Source: Opitutales bacterium | GTDB taxonomy: Bacteria > Verrucomicrobiota > Verrucomicrobiia > Opitutales > Oceanipulchritudinaceae | NCBI GenBank assembly: GCA_007123395.1 | Contig: SKLD01000295.1 | Location: 1-17,948, forward strand | Direction of reading: 5' to 3' | DNA: 17,948 bases | In this document: piece by piece, positions 1 through 7,733 of the stretch | Layout of the letters: every line of letters begins with the position of its first letter | Numbering within the stretch: position 1 is the stretch's first letter | Translations under genes and position numbers: made by a program | Notes under the pieces: generated by a model | Told to the model about the DNA's origin: nothing | Databases searched by the model: none | The model's input: only the letters and a program-made list of their open reading frames with translations

Positions 1-231
1 CTTGCTGCGTTTGGTGTGAAGGGCGCGCGCGAGGCGGATGAGCAGACGCACCCCGTTTTCGTCAAGAGCCATCAATTCGGAAAGATCGAGCACGACCGGG
101 CGCGACCCGGCCAACGTGAGCCCGCGCAGCCGGGCTTCGGCATCGTTTAATAACAGACCCTGCAGTTCTCCCAGAACTCGCAATACAAGGATGTCGGCGT
201 CATCTCTTTCGATTTCAATGTCTATTGGCAC
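1..231 (-). CDS. STAS-domain protein (anti-sigma factor antagonist-like), 3' end cut by window edge
   Basis: Only the first 77 codons are present; the gene runs off the left edge. Reading leftward from a GTG at 231, the product starts VPIDIEIERDD and shows the STAS pattern: a first strand ending LRVLGEL (about residues 17-23), then PVVLDLSELMALDENG (45-60), matching the strand-loop of SpoIIAA where the phosphoacceptor serine sits. Here the SpoIIAA-type D-S-S-G reads D57-E58-N59-G60, so the serine position is glutamate. The start is well fixed: an AGGAGG lies 8 bases upstream and an in-frame TAG overlaps that site. STAS proteins of this class bind anti-sigma kinases or act inside larger signalling proteins; with the C-terminal part missing, a multidomain protein cannot be excluded. 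A second STAS gene and a SpoIIE phosphatase lie at 5576-7559. Confidence 0.75.
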   Translation of the reverse strand, partial: MPIDIEIERDDADILVLRVLGELQGLLLNDAEARLRGLTLAGSRPVVLDLSELMALDENGVRLLIRLARALHTKRSK

Positions 232-239
232 GGGATTTT

Positions 240-245
240 CCTCCT
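240..245 (-). promoter_or_regulatory. Shine-Dalgarno site fixing a GTG start
   Basis: The minus strand reads AGGAGG here, 8 bases before the GTG at 231. The in-frame TAG overlapping its first bases rules out an upstream start for the STAS gene. Confidence 0.75.
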
Positions 246-464
246 ATGGTTGTAGCCGTGAGACTGCCCCGGTTGTCCTTGGGGTCAATACCTCACAATT
301 TGCCGCTGTGCTTTTTACTGATTATTGAAAGAGGGGATAGGCTGAATGCCTTAATTTGGGTGCGGCACGGTTTCTCCGGGAACCGTTTGGCGAAAATCTG
401 CGCCCACGCGGAAAAAAACCTTGGCAAGCTCCGGCGCTTCCATTGTGTTTCGTGGTTTTTGGCC

Positions 465-551
465 GGTGGGATATGCAAGTGGCCAAAGCACGCAGACTGT
501 AAATCTGTTCGGGTAACCCGTTCGCAGGTTCGAATCCTGCTCCCACCACCA
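465..551 (+). tRNA. tRNA-Tyr (anticodon GTA), CCA encoded
   Basis: A class II tRNA folds completely by eye. The acceptor stem pairs GGTGGGA (465-471) with TCCCACC (541-547). The D stem pairs TGC with GCA (474-476/488-490). The anticodon stem GCAGA/TCTGT encloses loop CTGTAAA, with anticodon GTA at 499-501. A long variable arm has CGGG-TAA-CCCG near 510-520. The T stem pairs GCAGG with CCTGC around loop TTCGAAT. The discriminator is A548 and CCA is encoded at 549-551. A short T run follows directly. It stands alone, between the leftward STAS gene and the monooxygenase; no second tRNA is nearby. Confidence 0.97.
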
Positions 552-783
552 TTTTTCATCGGTGCTCTTGCGGGCTCAGTGCTTGCGACGTTAGGATTAT
601 GTGTTTCCGTGGCGAGACGGAGTCCGCATGTGGTGCAAAACCGCAGGGCGTGGGCGGATGTTTACGCGGGAGCGCAGGCTTCTTTGGCGCATTAGTGCCT
701 CTACTGCCGTTGTGCGGCGCGGGATTATCGTTGTGCTTTGGCGGGCTGCGACGTAATGTCTATGGATTGTAAAATCCTTCTTC

Positions 784-791
784 AGGAGGTG
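784..791 (+). promoter_or_regulatory. Strong Shine-Dalgarno of the monooxygenase gene
   Basis: AGGAGGTG lies 5 bases before the ATG at 797, a near-perfect complement of the 16S rRNA 3' end. It supports this start over any internal ATG. A possible -10 (TAAAAT, 770-775) lies just upstream, but I see no convincing -35. Confidence 0.75.
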
Positions 792-796
792 CTCGC

Positions 797-2050
797 ATGA
801 AGAAAATCGAAACGGATGTGTTGGTTGCCGGCGCGGGGCCGGTGGGTATGTGCGCGGCGCTTTTTCTGGACGCCAAAGGTATCGATGTGACGGTCGTCGA
901 TTCGGCTTCCGGCGTCGGGACGCACAGCTATGGGCTCGCGTTGCACGCGGATACCTTGGAACGTTTGGAAACCTTCGGGCTGCGCCGTCGCGTGGAGGAG
1001 CGCGGCGTGCCCGTCACTGGAATCCGGTTTCACGATCTGTCGGAGGAAGTGGTGTCCCTCAGCTTGGGAGAAAGCGAGGCGCCTGCCTGCGTCTCCATTG
1101 GGCAGGCGGAACTGGAGGAAATCCTCGCCGAGGCGCTGCGGGAGCGAGGCGTGCCGCTGCTTTGGGAACACGCGCTGACGGATTTCCGGGACGACGGCAC
1201 GACCGTGAGCGGCAAGGTCGATGAACTCGAACAGCGCCTTATCGGGTATGCTTCGGCGCACATTGACTGGTTTGCACGTCAGTCGATTCCGTTTGTGGCG
1301 CGCTTTCTTATCGGGGCTGACGGGCACCGTTCGATCACACGGCGGCGGCTGAACATTGCTTTCGAGGAGGTGGGTTCGCCGGAGACGTTCGCGGTTTTTG
1401 AATTCAAGAGCGATGTCCCGCCGGGCGAAATGCTGCACCTCGTCATGGAACACGGCCACGTGAGCGCGTACTGGCCGTTGCCGAACAATGTCTGCCGCTG
1501 GAGCTTCGAAGTGGGTGAGTGCTTTGCCCTGCGCTCCGTGCGGGAGAAAGACCGGGACCTCGCGCAGTGGGTGGGGGGACTCGCCTACCCGGCGCTGCGC
1601 GAGGAAGTGCTTGAACGGCTTCTCGTTGACCGCGCGCCATGGTTCACGGCAAAGCGCGAGAACCTCTTCTGGCGCTCCCTCGTGCGCTTCGAAAACCGCC
1701 TCGTCTCCCGCTTTGGGGCAGGCCGTGTGTGGTTGGCAGGGGATGCCGCCCACCTCACCGGCCCCGTCGGCATCCAAAGTATGAACGAGGGGATCGCCGA
1801 GGCCGAACGCATCGCCGCGGGCGTCAAAGAGACCTTTGACGACGGACACACAGAACCCGTCCCGCTCATCGAATACGGGAAGGAAGCGCTGCAGGCGTGG
1901 CGCTTTCTCCACGGCATTGACGGTCCTGCATCGGCGGGGGAGGGCGCACGGGATTACTTCAAATCCCACGCCGCGCGTCTGCGTCGCTGTTTGCCGGCCA
2001 CAGGGAGCGCGTTGCGTGCCCTCGGCGAACGCGTCGGGATCGATTTCTGA
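797..2050 (+). CDS. FAD-dependent monooxygenase, PHBH/UbiH-like flavoprotein family
   Basis: The 417-aa product has the layout of class A flavoprotein monooxygenases, which use FAD and NAD(P)H to hydroxylate aromatic or other small substrates. It shows an N-terminal Rossmann fold with GAGPVG (residues 12-17) and an acidic residue closing the second strand (D35), a FLIGADGHRS 'DG' motif (D175-G176), and the second FAD motif VWLAGDAAHLTGPVGIQSMN with G315-D316. The usual 'P-VGGQGMN' loop reads P-VGIQSMN. There is no signal peptide or membrane segment, so it is probably cytosolic. At 417 aa it lacks the C-terminal thioredoxin-like domain of phenol hydroxylases. It stands alone: tRNA-Tyr upstream, and a 149-bp gap before the peroxiredoxin. 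The substrate cannot be told from sequence; a 2-octaprenylphenol hydroxylase or a halogenase-like relative are alternatives. Confidence 0.85.
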   Translation: MKKIETDVLVAGAGPVGMCAALFLDAKGIDVTVVDSASGVGTHSYGLALHADTLERLETFGLRRRVEERGVPVTGIRFHDLSEEVVSLSLGESEAPACVSIGQAELEEILAEALRERGVPLLWEHALTDFRDDGTTVSGKVDELEQRLIGYASAHIDWFARQSIPFVARFLIGADGHRSITRRRLNIAFEEVGSPETFAVFEFKSDVPPGEMLHLVMEHGHVSAYWPLPNNVCRWSFEVGECFALRSVREKDRDLAQWVGGLAYPALREEVLERLLVDRAPWFTAKRENLFWRSLVRFENRLVSRFGAGRVWLAGDAAHLTGPVGIQSMNEGIAEAERIAAGVKETFDDGHTEPVPLIEYGKEALQAWRFLHGIDGPASAGEGARDYFKSHAARLRRCLPATGSALRALGERVGIDF

Positions 2051-2199
2051 CGGGTTGGTGTCAGGAGGGCAGCGCTTCGGCGAGGCCCATGGGAAAGAAT
2101 GCGTCCGTTACGGCAGTTCGCCGTTGCAAGGGGAGCGGGGATGCGTAGATTTCCGGTTCGTTTCCTACTATTCGATTCAACACGATTGTACAGACGATT

Positions 2200-2685
2200 A
2201 TGGCACTGGAAAAAGGATGTCCGGCACCGGATTTCAAACTCAAGCGCAAGACGGCGGACGGTCTCGAAGAAGTCTCGCTCCACGAGAGGATCGAGGCGTC
2301 GAAAGTCGTCCTGCTCTTCTTTCCGCTCGCGTTCACGGGCGGCTGCGAAAAGGAAATGTGCATGGTGAGCGACGGCTTGTCCGCCTTTGAGGCGCTCGAT
2401 GCCGCCGTCCTCGCAATCAGCGTGGACAGCCCGTTCACGCAGGAGATATTCGCGCAGAAGGCGGGCCTCAAGGTGCCCCTTCTTTCCGACTTCAACCGTG
2501 AGGCGGCGAGTGCATACGACGTTCTCTACGACACCTTCCAGCCCGGTAAGCTCGACTTTAAGAATGTCGCCAAGCGCAGCGCCTTCGTCGTCGATCAGGC
2601 AGGGACGATCATTTACAGTTGGTCCACGGATGATCCCTCGGTGATGCCCGATCTCGACGAGATCAAGGCGGCGCTGGAGGGTTGA
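2200..2685 (+). CDS. Peroxiredoxin, AhpE-like (AhpC/TSA family)
   Basis: This 161-aa thioredoxin-fold peroxidase reduces hydrogen peroxide and organic or peroxynitrite substrates in the cytosol. The active-site signature PLAFTGGCEKEMC carries P42, T46 and the peroxidatic C49, and the conserved arginine is R126 in KRSAFVVD. The sequence follows the AhpE type closely (LAISVDSP, then PLLSDF). A second cysteine, C54, stands five residues after C49, the same C-x4-C spacing as in Bcp/PrxQ. It may therefore work as an atypical two-cysteine enzyme with an internal disulfide, rather than the one-cysteine mode of mycobacterial AhpE; that is inference. C7 is also present. The ATG at 2200 has no clear Shine-Dalgarno, but the family N-terminus (GCPAPDFKL) begins right after it, so the start is likely correct. 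Confidence 0.9.
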   Translation: MALEKGCPAPDFKLKRKTADGLEEVSLHERIEASKVVLLFFPLAFTGGCEKEMCMVSDGLSAFEALDAAVLAISVDSPFTQEIFAQKAGLKVPLLSDFNREAASAYDVLYDTFQPGKLDFKNVAKRSAFVVDQAGTIIYSWSTDDPSVMPDLDEIKAALEG

Positions 2686-2712
2686 TTCCCGGACTTCCGG
2701 CTTTTCCGGGAA
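2686..2712 (+). terminator. Possible hairpin after the peroxiredoxin gene
   Basis: A perfect 7-bp inverted repeat (TTCCCGG at 2686-2692, CCGGGAA at 2706-2712) starts at the stop codon. No T run follows directly; a T7 tract lies about 50 bases further on (near 2760-2768). It could be a processed or weak terminator. I am not sure it is functional. Confidence 0.35.
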
Positions 2713-2806
2713 CGGGCATCTGTCTTCGGCGCTTCTCCGGGGGCGTGTCCCGCTCACGTTCTTTTTTTGCTTCATTTTTCCACCTCTTCCGACTGCAATT
2801 CCCATA

Positions 2807-5548
2807 ATGAACTCGCCCAACGATCCATTCAAGGCCCGCAAGCCCTTCCGCGGCGGCCATCTCTACAGCCTCCCGGCGCTCGCCGCGGGCGGCTTCGACG
2901 GCATCGCGCGCATGCCCGTGAGCCTGCGGGTGGTGCTCGAGTCCGTCCTGCGCAACTGTGACGGCGAACGCGTGACGGAGGCCGACGTGAAGGCCTTGGC
3001 GCAATACAACGCGGAAGAACCCGCGAAGTCGGAAATCCCGTTCGTTGTGAGCCGCATCGTTCTGCAGGACTTCACGGGGGTGCCGCTCCTCGTCGATCTC
3101 GCGGCCATGCGCGACGCCGTGAAGTCGGTCGACGGCGATCCCGCCGTCATCGAGCCGCTCGTGCCCGTCGACCTTGTTGTCGACCACTCCGTGCAGGTCG
3201 ACCGCGCGGGCACGCCCGATGCCTTCAAACGCAACCTTGAGATCGAATTTGAGCGTAACCGCGAGCGCTACGAGTTTCTCAAGTGGGGGCAGCAGGCCTT
3301 TGAAACATTTTCGGTTGTGCCGCCGGCCATCGGGATCGTGCACCAAGTCAACCTCGAATTCCTCGCCAAAGTCGTCTTCGAGCGCGACGGCGTTTACTAC
3401 CCCGACACCCTCGTCGGCACGGACTCGCACACGACGATGATCAACGGCCTCGGTATCGTCGGCTGGGGCGTCGGCGGGATCGAGGCGGAAGCGGGTATGC
3501 TCGGCCAGCCCATCGCCTTCCAGACGCCCGAGGTCATCGGCGTCCACCTCTCCGGCAAACTGCGCGAGGGCGTGACCGCCACCGACCTCACCCTGCGTAT
3601 CACGCAGATGCTGCGGGCGGAGAAGGTCGTGGGCAAGTTCGTCGAGTTCTACGGCGAGGGCGCGGCCTCGCTCAGCCTGCCGGACCGCGCCACCATCGCC
3701 AACATGGCACCCGAATACGGCGCGACGATGGGCTTCTTCCCCATCGATGAAAAGACGCTCGACTACCTCCGCATGACCGGGCGCGACGACGAAGCTATCG
3801 AGCTGGTGCGCGAGTACTACACCGAACAGGGACTCTTCGGCATGCCGGAGAAGGGCGATATCGACTACTCCAAGTCGCTCTCGCTCGACCTCGATTCCAT
3901 CGTTCCCTCCGTCGCCGGGCCGAAGCGCCCGCAGGACCGCATCGACGTCCCCGCGCTCAAAAGCTCCTTCGAGCGCCTCCTTTCCATTCCCATGGCGGAG
4001 GGCGGCTACGGCATTTCCTCGGGCGACCGCGGACACCGCCGCCCCGTAAAGCGCCCGGACATCGAGCAGGGCGCGTGGGAGAGCGAGGGCGGCGCCTCCG
4101 TCGCGACGGAGGTCGTGCCGGACCTTGGCCACGGCTCGGTCGTCATCGCGGCGATCACGTCCTGCACCAATACCTCCAATCCCTCCGTTATGATCGGCGC
4201 GGGCCTCGTCGCCAAGAAAGCGGTGGAAAAGGGGTTGACCGTAGCGAGCACGGTCAAGACTTCGCTCGCGCCGGGCTCACGGGTCGTCACGGACTACTTG
4301 CGCGAGACGGGTCTGCAGGAGTTCCTCGACCAACTGGGCTTCAATCTTGTCGGCTACGGTTGCACGACCTGCATCGGCAACTCCGGCCCCCTCGACCCGG
4401 CCATCGAGCACGCCATCACCGAAGGCAACCTTGTCGTGGCCTCGGTCTTGAGCGGCAACCGCAACTTCGAGGCACGCGTACACGGCGCCGTAAAGGCCAA
4501 TTTCCTCATGTCGCCGCCGCTGGTCGTCGCCTTTGCGCTCGCCGGTCGCGTCGACATCGATCTCGATTCCGAGGCCGTCGGCACGGACAAAGAAGGGAAT
4601 CCCGTCTACCTGAAGGATATCTGGCCGACGCAGGAGGAAATCGAGAGCGAGATCGCCAAGGGCATCCGCCCGCAAATGTATCTCGACCAATACAGCGACA
4701 TCCTCGCGGCCAACCCCGAGTGGTCGGCCATCGAATCCTCGGAGGGCGCGCTCTACAGTTGGAAGGACGACAGCACCTACATCCAAAAACCGCCCTTCTT
4801 CAGCGGTTTCTCGATGGAGCCGCGCCCCGCTTCGGCCTTCGCGGGCATGCGCGCCCTCGGGGTCTTCGGTGACTCCGTGACAACCGACCACATCTCACCG
4901 GCGGGTGCAATCCCCGACTGGGGACCGGCGGGGCGCTACCTCATGGATAACGGAGTGGAGAAAAAGGATTTCAACAGCTTCGGCTCGCGGCGGGGTAACG
5001 ACCGTGTCATGACGCGCGGCACCTTCGCCAATGTCCGCATCAAAAACCTCATGGCCGACGGCAAAGAGGGCGGCTACACGAAGCTCTACCCGGAGGGCGA
5101 GGTCGTTGATATCTACGACGCCTGTGAGAAATACCGCCAACGCGGAACACCGCTTATTGTCTTCGCCGGCGTCGACTACGGCATGGGCTCCAGCCGCGAC
5201 TGGGCGGCGAAGGGTTCAAGCCTCCTCGGCGTGCGGGCCGTCGTGGCCAAGAGTTTCGAACGCATCCACCGCAGCAACCTCATCGGCATGGGTGTCCTGC
5301 CCCTCGAATTCGAGGACGGCGAGGACGCCTATTCACTCGGCATCGACGGGTCGGAGACCTACGACCTTGTTGGCTTGAGCGACCCGGTTGAGCCGGGTCA
5401 GGAGGTCACTCTGCGCATCGAAAAAGATGGAGAGACAAAGGAGGCAACCTTGAGAGTGCGCGTCGATACCCGTATCGAAGCCGAATACTACCGCCACGGG
5501 GGCATCCTGCCCTATGTCCTGCGCAACATCCTTGAAAACGCCGGTTAA
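2807..5548 (+). CDS. acnA: Aconitate hydratase A (AcnA/IRP type)
   Basis: The 913-aa enzyme isomerises citrate to isocitrate in the TCA cycle with a [4Fe-4S] cluster. Cluster ligands are visible as C453 (TSCTNTSNPS), C519 and C522 (GCTTCIGNSG). The substrate-binding loop GTDSHTTMINGLGI lies near residue 205. The C-terminal swivel domain carries GDSVTTDHISPAG (about 688-700) and the catalytic GSSRDWAAKG (S795, S796, R797). Length and domain order are typical of the AcnA/IRP1 branch and unlike AcnB. No strong Shine-Dalgarno precedes the ATG at 2807; the leader is pyrimidine-rich. The next gene begins 27 bp after the stop, which points to co-transcription with the STAS-SpoIIE pair. AcnA proteins of other species can bind mRNA when the cluster is lost; nothing here tests that. 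Confidence 0.97.
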   Translation: MNSPNDPFKARKPFRGGHLYSLPALAAGGFDGIARMPVSLRVVLESVLRNCDGERVTEADVKALAQYNAEEPAKSEIPFVVSRIVLQDFTGVPLLVDLAAMRDAVKSVDGDPAVIEPLVPVDLVVDHSVQVDRAGTPDAFKRNLEIEFERNRERYEFLKWGQQAFETFSVVPPAIGIVHQVNLEFLAKVVFERDGVYYPDTLVGTDSHTTMINGLGIVGWGVGGIEAEAGMLGQPIAFQTPEVIGVHLSGKLREGVTATDLTLRITQMLRAEKVVGKFVEFYGEGAASLSLPDRATIANMAPEYGATMGFFPIDEKTLDYLRMTGRDDEAIELVREYYTEQGLFGMPEKGDIDYSKSLSLDLDSIVPSVAGPKRPQDRIDVPALKSSFERLLSIPMAEGGYGISSGDRGHRRPVKRPDIEQGAWESEGGASVATEVVPDLGHGSVVIAAITSCTNTSNPSVMIGAGLVAKKAVEKGLTVASTVKTSLAPGSRVVTDYLRETGLQEFLDQLGFNLVGYGCTTCIGNSGPLDPAIEHAITEGNLVVASVLSGNRNFEARVHGAVKANFLMSPPLVVAFALAGRVDIDLDSEAVGTDKEGNPVYLKDIWPTQEEIESEIAKGIRPQMYLDQYSDILAANPEWSAIESSEGALYSWKDDSTYIQKPPFFSGFSMEPRPASAFAGMRALGVFGDSVTTDHISPAGAIPDWGPAGRYLMDNGVEKKDFNSFGSRRGNDRVMTRGTFANVRIKNLMADGKEGGYTKLYPEGEVVDIYDACEKYRQRGTPLIVFAGVDYGMGSSRDWAAKGSSLLGVRAVVAKSFERIHRSNLIGMGVLPLEFEDGEDAYSLGIDGSETYDLVGLSDPVEPGQEVTLRIEKDGETKEATLRVRVDTRIEAEYYRHGGILPYVLRNILENAG

Positions 5549-5575
5549 AGGTCATCCGGAGAAGGAACTCTTCTC

Positions 5576-6094
5576 ATGTCGGGAGGCAACAAAGCCGATT
5601 TTGACGTAAACGTCTACAGTGACCCGGTTCTCTTGAAAATTTCGGGACGGGCGTGCTTTAGCAATTGCTCCCCCGTAAAGGACTTTTTCAAGACCATGAT
5701 CGAGCGGGGAAAAACCCGCTTTGCCGTCGACTTTGAGGACTGCGTCAGCATGGACAGCACATTTCTCGGCATCCTTGCCGGGGCGGGCCTGCAGCTCATG
5801 CGCCGCGATCCGCCGGGCCGTCTCATCCTCGTGCGCCTCGGCACACGCAACCTCGAACTGGTGAAGAACCTCGGGCTGCACCGCATCCTCCTCGTCGATG
5901 ATGGTGACGCCGCGCAGGCCGACCAACCCTTCGGTCAAACGCGGTTGGAGCAAAGCAGGGAGAAAGCTTCCGAAATCGAGAATGCACGCCTCGTCCTGCG
6001 CGCTCATGAGGACTTGGTGGAGGTTGACGAAAGCAACCGCGCCAAGTTTCAGGATGTGATCTCCTTTCTCAAGAATCAGGTTGATGAGAGCTGA
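5576..6094 (+). CDS. STAS-domain anti-sigma factor antagonist with intact phosphoacceptor site
   Basis: In the 172-aa product a STAS domain covers about residues 8-115. The hallmark VDFEDCVSMDSTFLGIL (51-67) places D60-S61-T62 at the position where SpoIIAA and RsbV are phosphorylated by their kinase. The rest of the fold is recognisable (LILVRLGTRNLELVKNLGL). A hydrophilic helical tail of about 55 residues (QSREKASEIENARLVLRAH...) follows; it is longer than in SpoIIAA and may be an oligomerisation or docking element. AAGGA lies 9 bases before the ATG. The gene sits 27 bp after acnA and 28 bp before the SpoIIE-type phosphatase, its likely dephosphorylating partner. No anti-sigma kinase is encoded nearby, so the target is unknown. 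Confidence 0.88.
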   Translation: MSGGNKADFDVNVYSDPVLLKISGRACFSNCSPVKDFFKTMIERGKTRFAVDFEDCVSMDSTFLGILAGAGLQLMRRDPPGRLILVRLGTRNLELVKNLGLHRILLVDDGDAAQADQPFGQTRLEQSREKASEIENARLVLRAHEDLVEVDESNRAKFQDVISFLKNQVDES

Positions 6095-6122
6095 GGAATC
6101 TCCTTAGTTCGTCGGCAGGATT

Positions 6123-7559
6123 ATGTTGCTATTTCTTCTTGGCGCGGCGGCGGGAGGCACGCTTGGATGGTTCTTCTGGTGGTCCTGCCGCCGGGAAGCC
6201 GTCCAGTTGGATGAAGAGAAGCAACGGCTCGCCCAGGAGAAGCGCATCGTCCTCGACTTCATGCACGAGATGGTCGAGGCCATCGGTGAGGGCGTCGAGC
6301 GCGAAGACCTCTTTGAAAAGGTCGTGCACACCGCCATTCTCAGCACGGGTGCCCTCAGCGCATGCGTTTTTGAGCGCGAGGGCACGAAACTGCGGGGCGT
6401 GGCCATCAAAGGCCTCTTCCCTCCCCACCGGCCGCTGCCGCCGGGGCTCACCGGCAAGGCGGGCACCCGTGCGAAGTTTCTCGAGCAAATCCTCCGCTCA
6501 GAGGTCTTCGAGGTGGGCGAAGGGTTGGTCGGTGCCGCCGCGCAATCAGGCAAAGGTATTCTCATCGAGAACGCCTTGTCGGATCCCCGCGTTATCAAGC
6601 ACGACGACCCCGTCCTCCAAGTTCGGTCTGTCATCGTCACGCCAATTAGCTTCCGCGAGCGCAACATCGGCGTCCTCGCCGTTGTGAATCCGTCCGACGG
6701 CGGCGCCTTCGGCGAATCCGACTTTTCCGTCGCTCAGTCCCTCGCCGAACAGGCGGGTATGGCCATCCACAACCTCGACCTCATGGCCATGCAGATCGAG
6801 AAGAACCGGCTCGATGTCGATCTCAGCCTCGCGCGTGAGATCCAGAGCATGCTTCTGCCCAAAGTCTTTCCCCGCGCGTCTCACCTCGACATCGCCACCG
6901 TCTACCATCCCGCGCAAAAGGTGGGGGGCGACTTCTATGACATTTTTGACCTCGGCGAACACCGCACGGGAGTCGCTATCGCGGACGTCTCCGGCAAGGG
7001 CGTGCCCGCTTCGCTCGTCATGGCAATCACCCAGAGCAACCTGCGCCACTTCGCGCGCAGCCACGATTCCCCCGCCGAAGTCCTGCGCAGACTCAATGAG
7101 GTCCTCGACCGGGAAATGCGCGAGGATATGTTTGTCACGCTCGTCTATGCCGTCGTCGATCTCCGTAGCGGAGAGATCGTCTTTGCGCGCGCGGGCCACG
7201 AGGCACCGCTTTTGCTCTGCAAACATCACGGCAACGGTATGCTCCGCGCCGAACCGCTCGCCGCCGAAGGCATGGCCCTCGGCATCGTGCCCGACGAGAT
7301 TTTCGGCCCTTCCATCAGCGACCGACGCGTGCCCTTCGAGCCGGGCGATGTCTTCCTCCTCTACACCGACGGTGTCACCGAAGCGACCAACGAAGAGGGA
7401 ACCGAGTTCTCCAGCGCACGCCTCGCCGACACCCTCCACACACTCGCCGGGCGCTCGGCCTCCGAGTTGAACACCTGCATCCTCGACCGCGTAAGGGCGT
7501 TTTCCCAAAACCGCGCCCCCTTCGACGACATCACCATCGTCACCCTGAAGCGCCTTTGA
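6123..7559 (+). CDS. GAF-SpoIIE protein phosphatase (PP2C family, RsbU-like), membrane-anchored
   Basis: The 478-aa product starts with a single hydrophobic segment (about residues 1-22), then a charged helix that is probably a coiled coil (25-55), a GAF sensor domain (about 55-220, ending with a VIVTPISFRERNIGVLAVVN core) and a SpoIIE/PP2C phosphatase domain (about 250-478). Metal-binding motifs are complete: GGDFYD (D270), ADVSGKGVPA (D288), YTDGVTEATN (D416-G417) and DDITIVTLK (D468-D469). Such proteins remove phosphate from STAS antagonists in response to a signal sensed by the GAF domain. The upstream STAS protein, 28 bp away, is the natural substrate. The Shine-Dalgarno (AGGA) is unusually close to the ATG, so translation may be coupled to the gene before. 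The GAF ligand cannot be deduced. Confidence 0.92.
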   Translation: MLLFLLGAAAGGTLGWFFWWSCRREAVQLDEEKQRLAQEKRIVLDFMHEMVEAIGEGVEREDLFEKVVHTAILSTGALSACVFEREGTKLRGVAIKGLFPPHRPLPPGLTGKAGTRAKFLEQILRSEVFEVGEGLVGAAAQSGKGILIENALSDPRVIKHDDPVLQVRSVIVTPISFRERNIGVLAVVNPSDGGAFGESDFSVAQSLAEQAGMAIHNLDLMAMQIEKNRLDVDLSLAREIQSMLLPKVFPRASHLDIATVYHPAQKVGGDFYDIFDLGEHRTGVAIADVSGKGVPASLVMAITQSNLRHFARSHDSPAEVLRRLNEVLDREMREDMFVTLVYAVVDLRSGEIVFARAGHEAPLLLCKHHGNGMLRAEPLAAEGMALGIVPDEIFGPSISDRRVPFEPGDVFLLYTDGVTEATNEEGTEFSSARLADTLHTLAGRSASELNTCILDRVRAFSQNRAPFDDITIVTLKRL

Positions 7560-7573
7560 TGCCCCCAGGCACC

Positions 7574-7594
7574 GGCGCACTCCGCCTTTTTTTT
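7574..7594 (+). terminator. Probable rho-independent terminator of the acnA-STAS-SpoIIE run
   Basis: A short GC stem (GGCG 7574-7577, CGCC 7583-7586, five-base loop) is followed at once by eight T residues (7587-7594), 15 bp after the phosphatase stop. The stem is short, but the T tract and position fit a transcription end. Confidence 0.5.
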
Positions 7595-7733
7595 GCACAC
7601 TGCCGAAAAGTATCTCGAAGACATTTTATTTGCAATTACATATCAGAATTAAATTATTTTCATTTTAATTAGCTCAGAGTCATTATATTTTACAGCAGAG
7701 GGCAGGTCGGGGTTTTCGGGCTGTATGCTTTGG

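Noticed and set aside
293..559. Leftward ORF of 88 aa (GGGSRIRTCERVTRTDLQ...) across the tRNA
   Set aside because: It is the reverse translation of the tRNA-Tyr gene, a well-known false protein call.
465..796. Prophage or genomic-island attachment at the tRNA-Tyr 3' end
   Set aside because: No integrase gene lies beside it and I found no second copy of the tRNA 3' end in the window.
782..1969. Leftward 395-aa ORF opposite the monooxygenase
   Set aside because: Shadow of a GC-rich gene; the forward frame has FAD-binding motifs and a perfect ribosome site, and the reverse frame has no family features.
2663..4132. Leftward 489-aa ORF opposite acnA
   Set aside because: Antisense open frame caused by GC-rich codon use; the forward frame is unmistakable aconitase.
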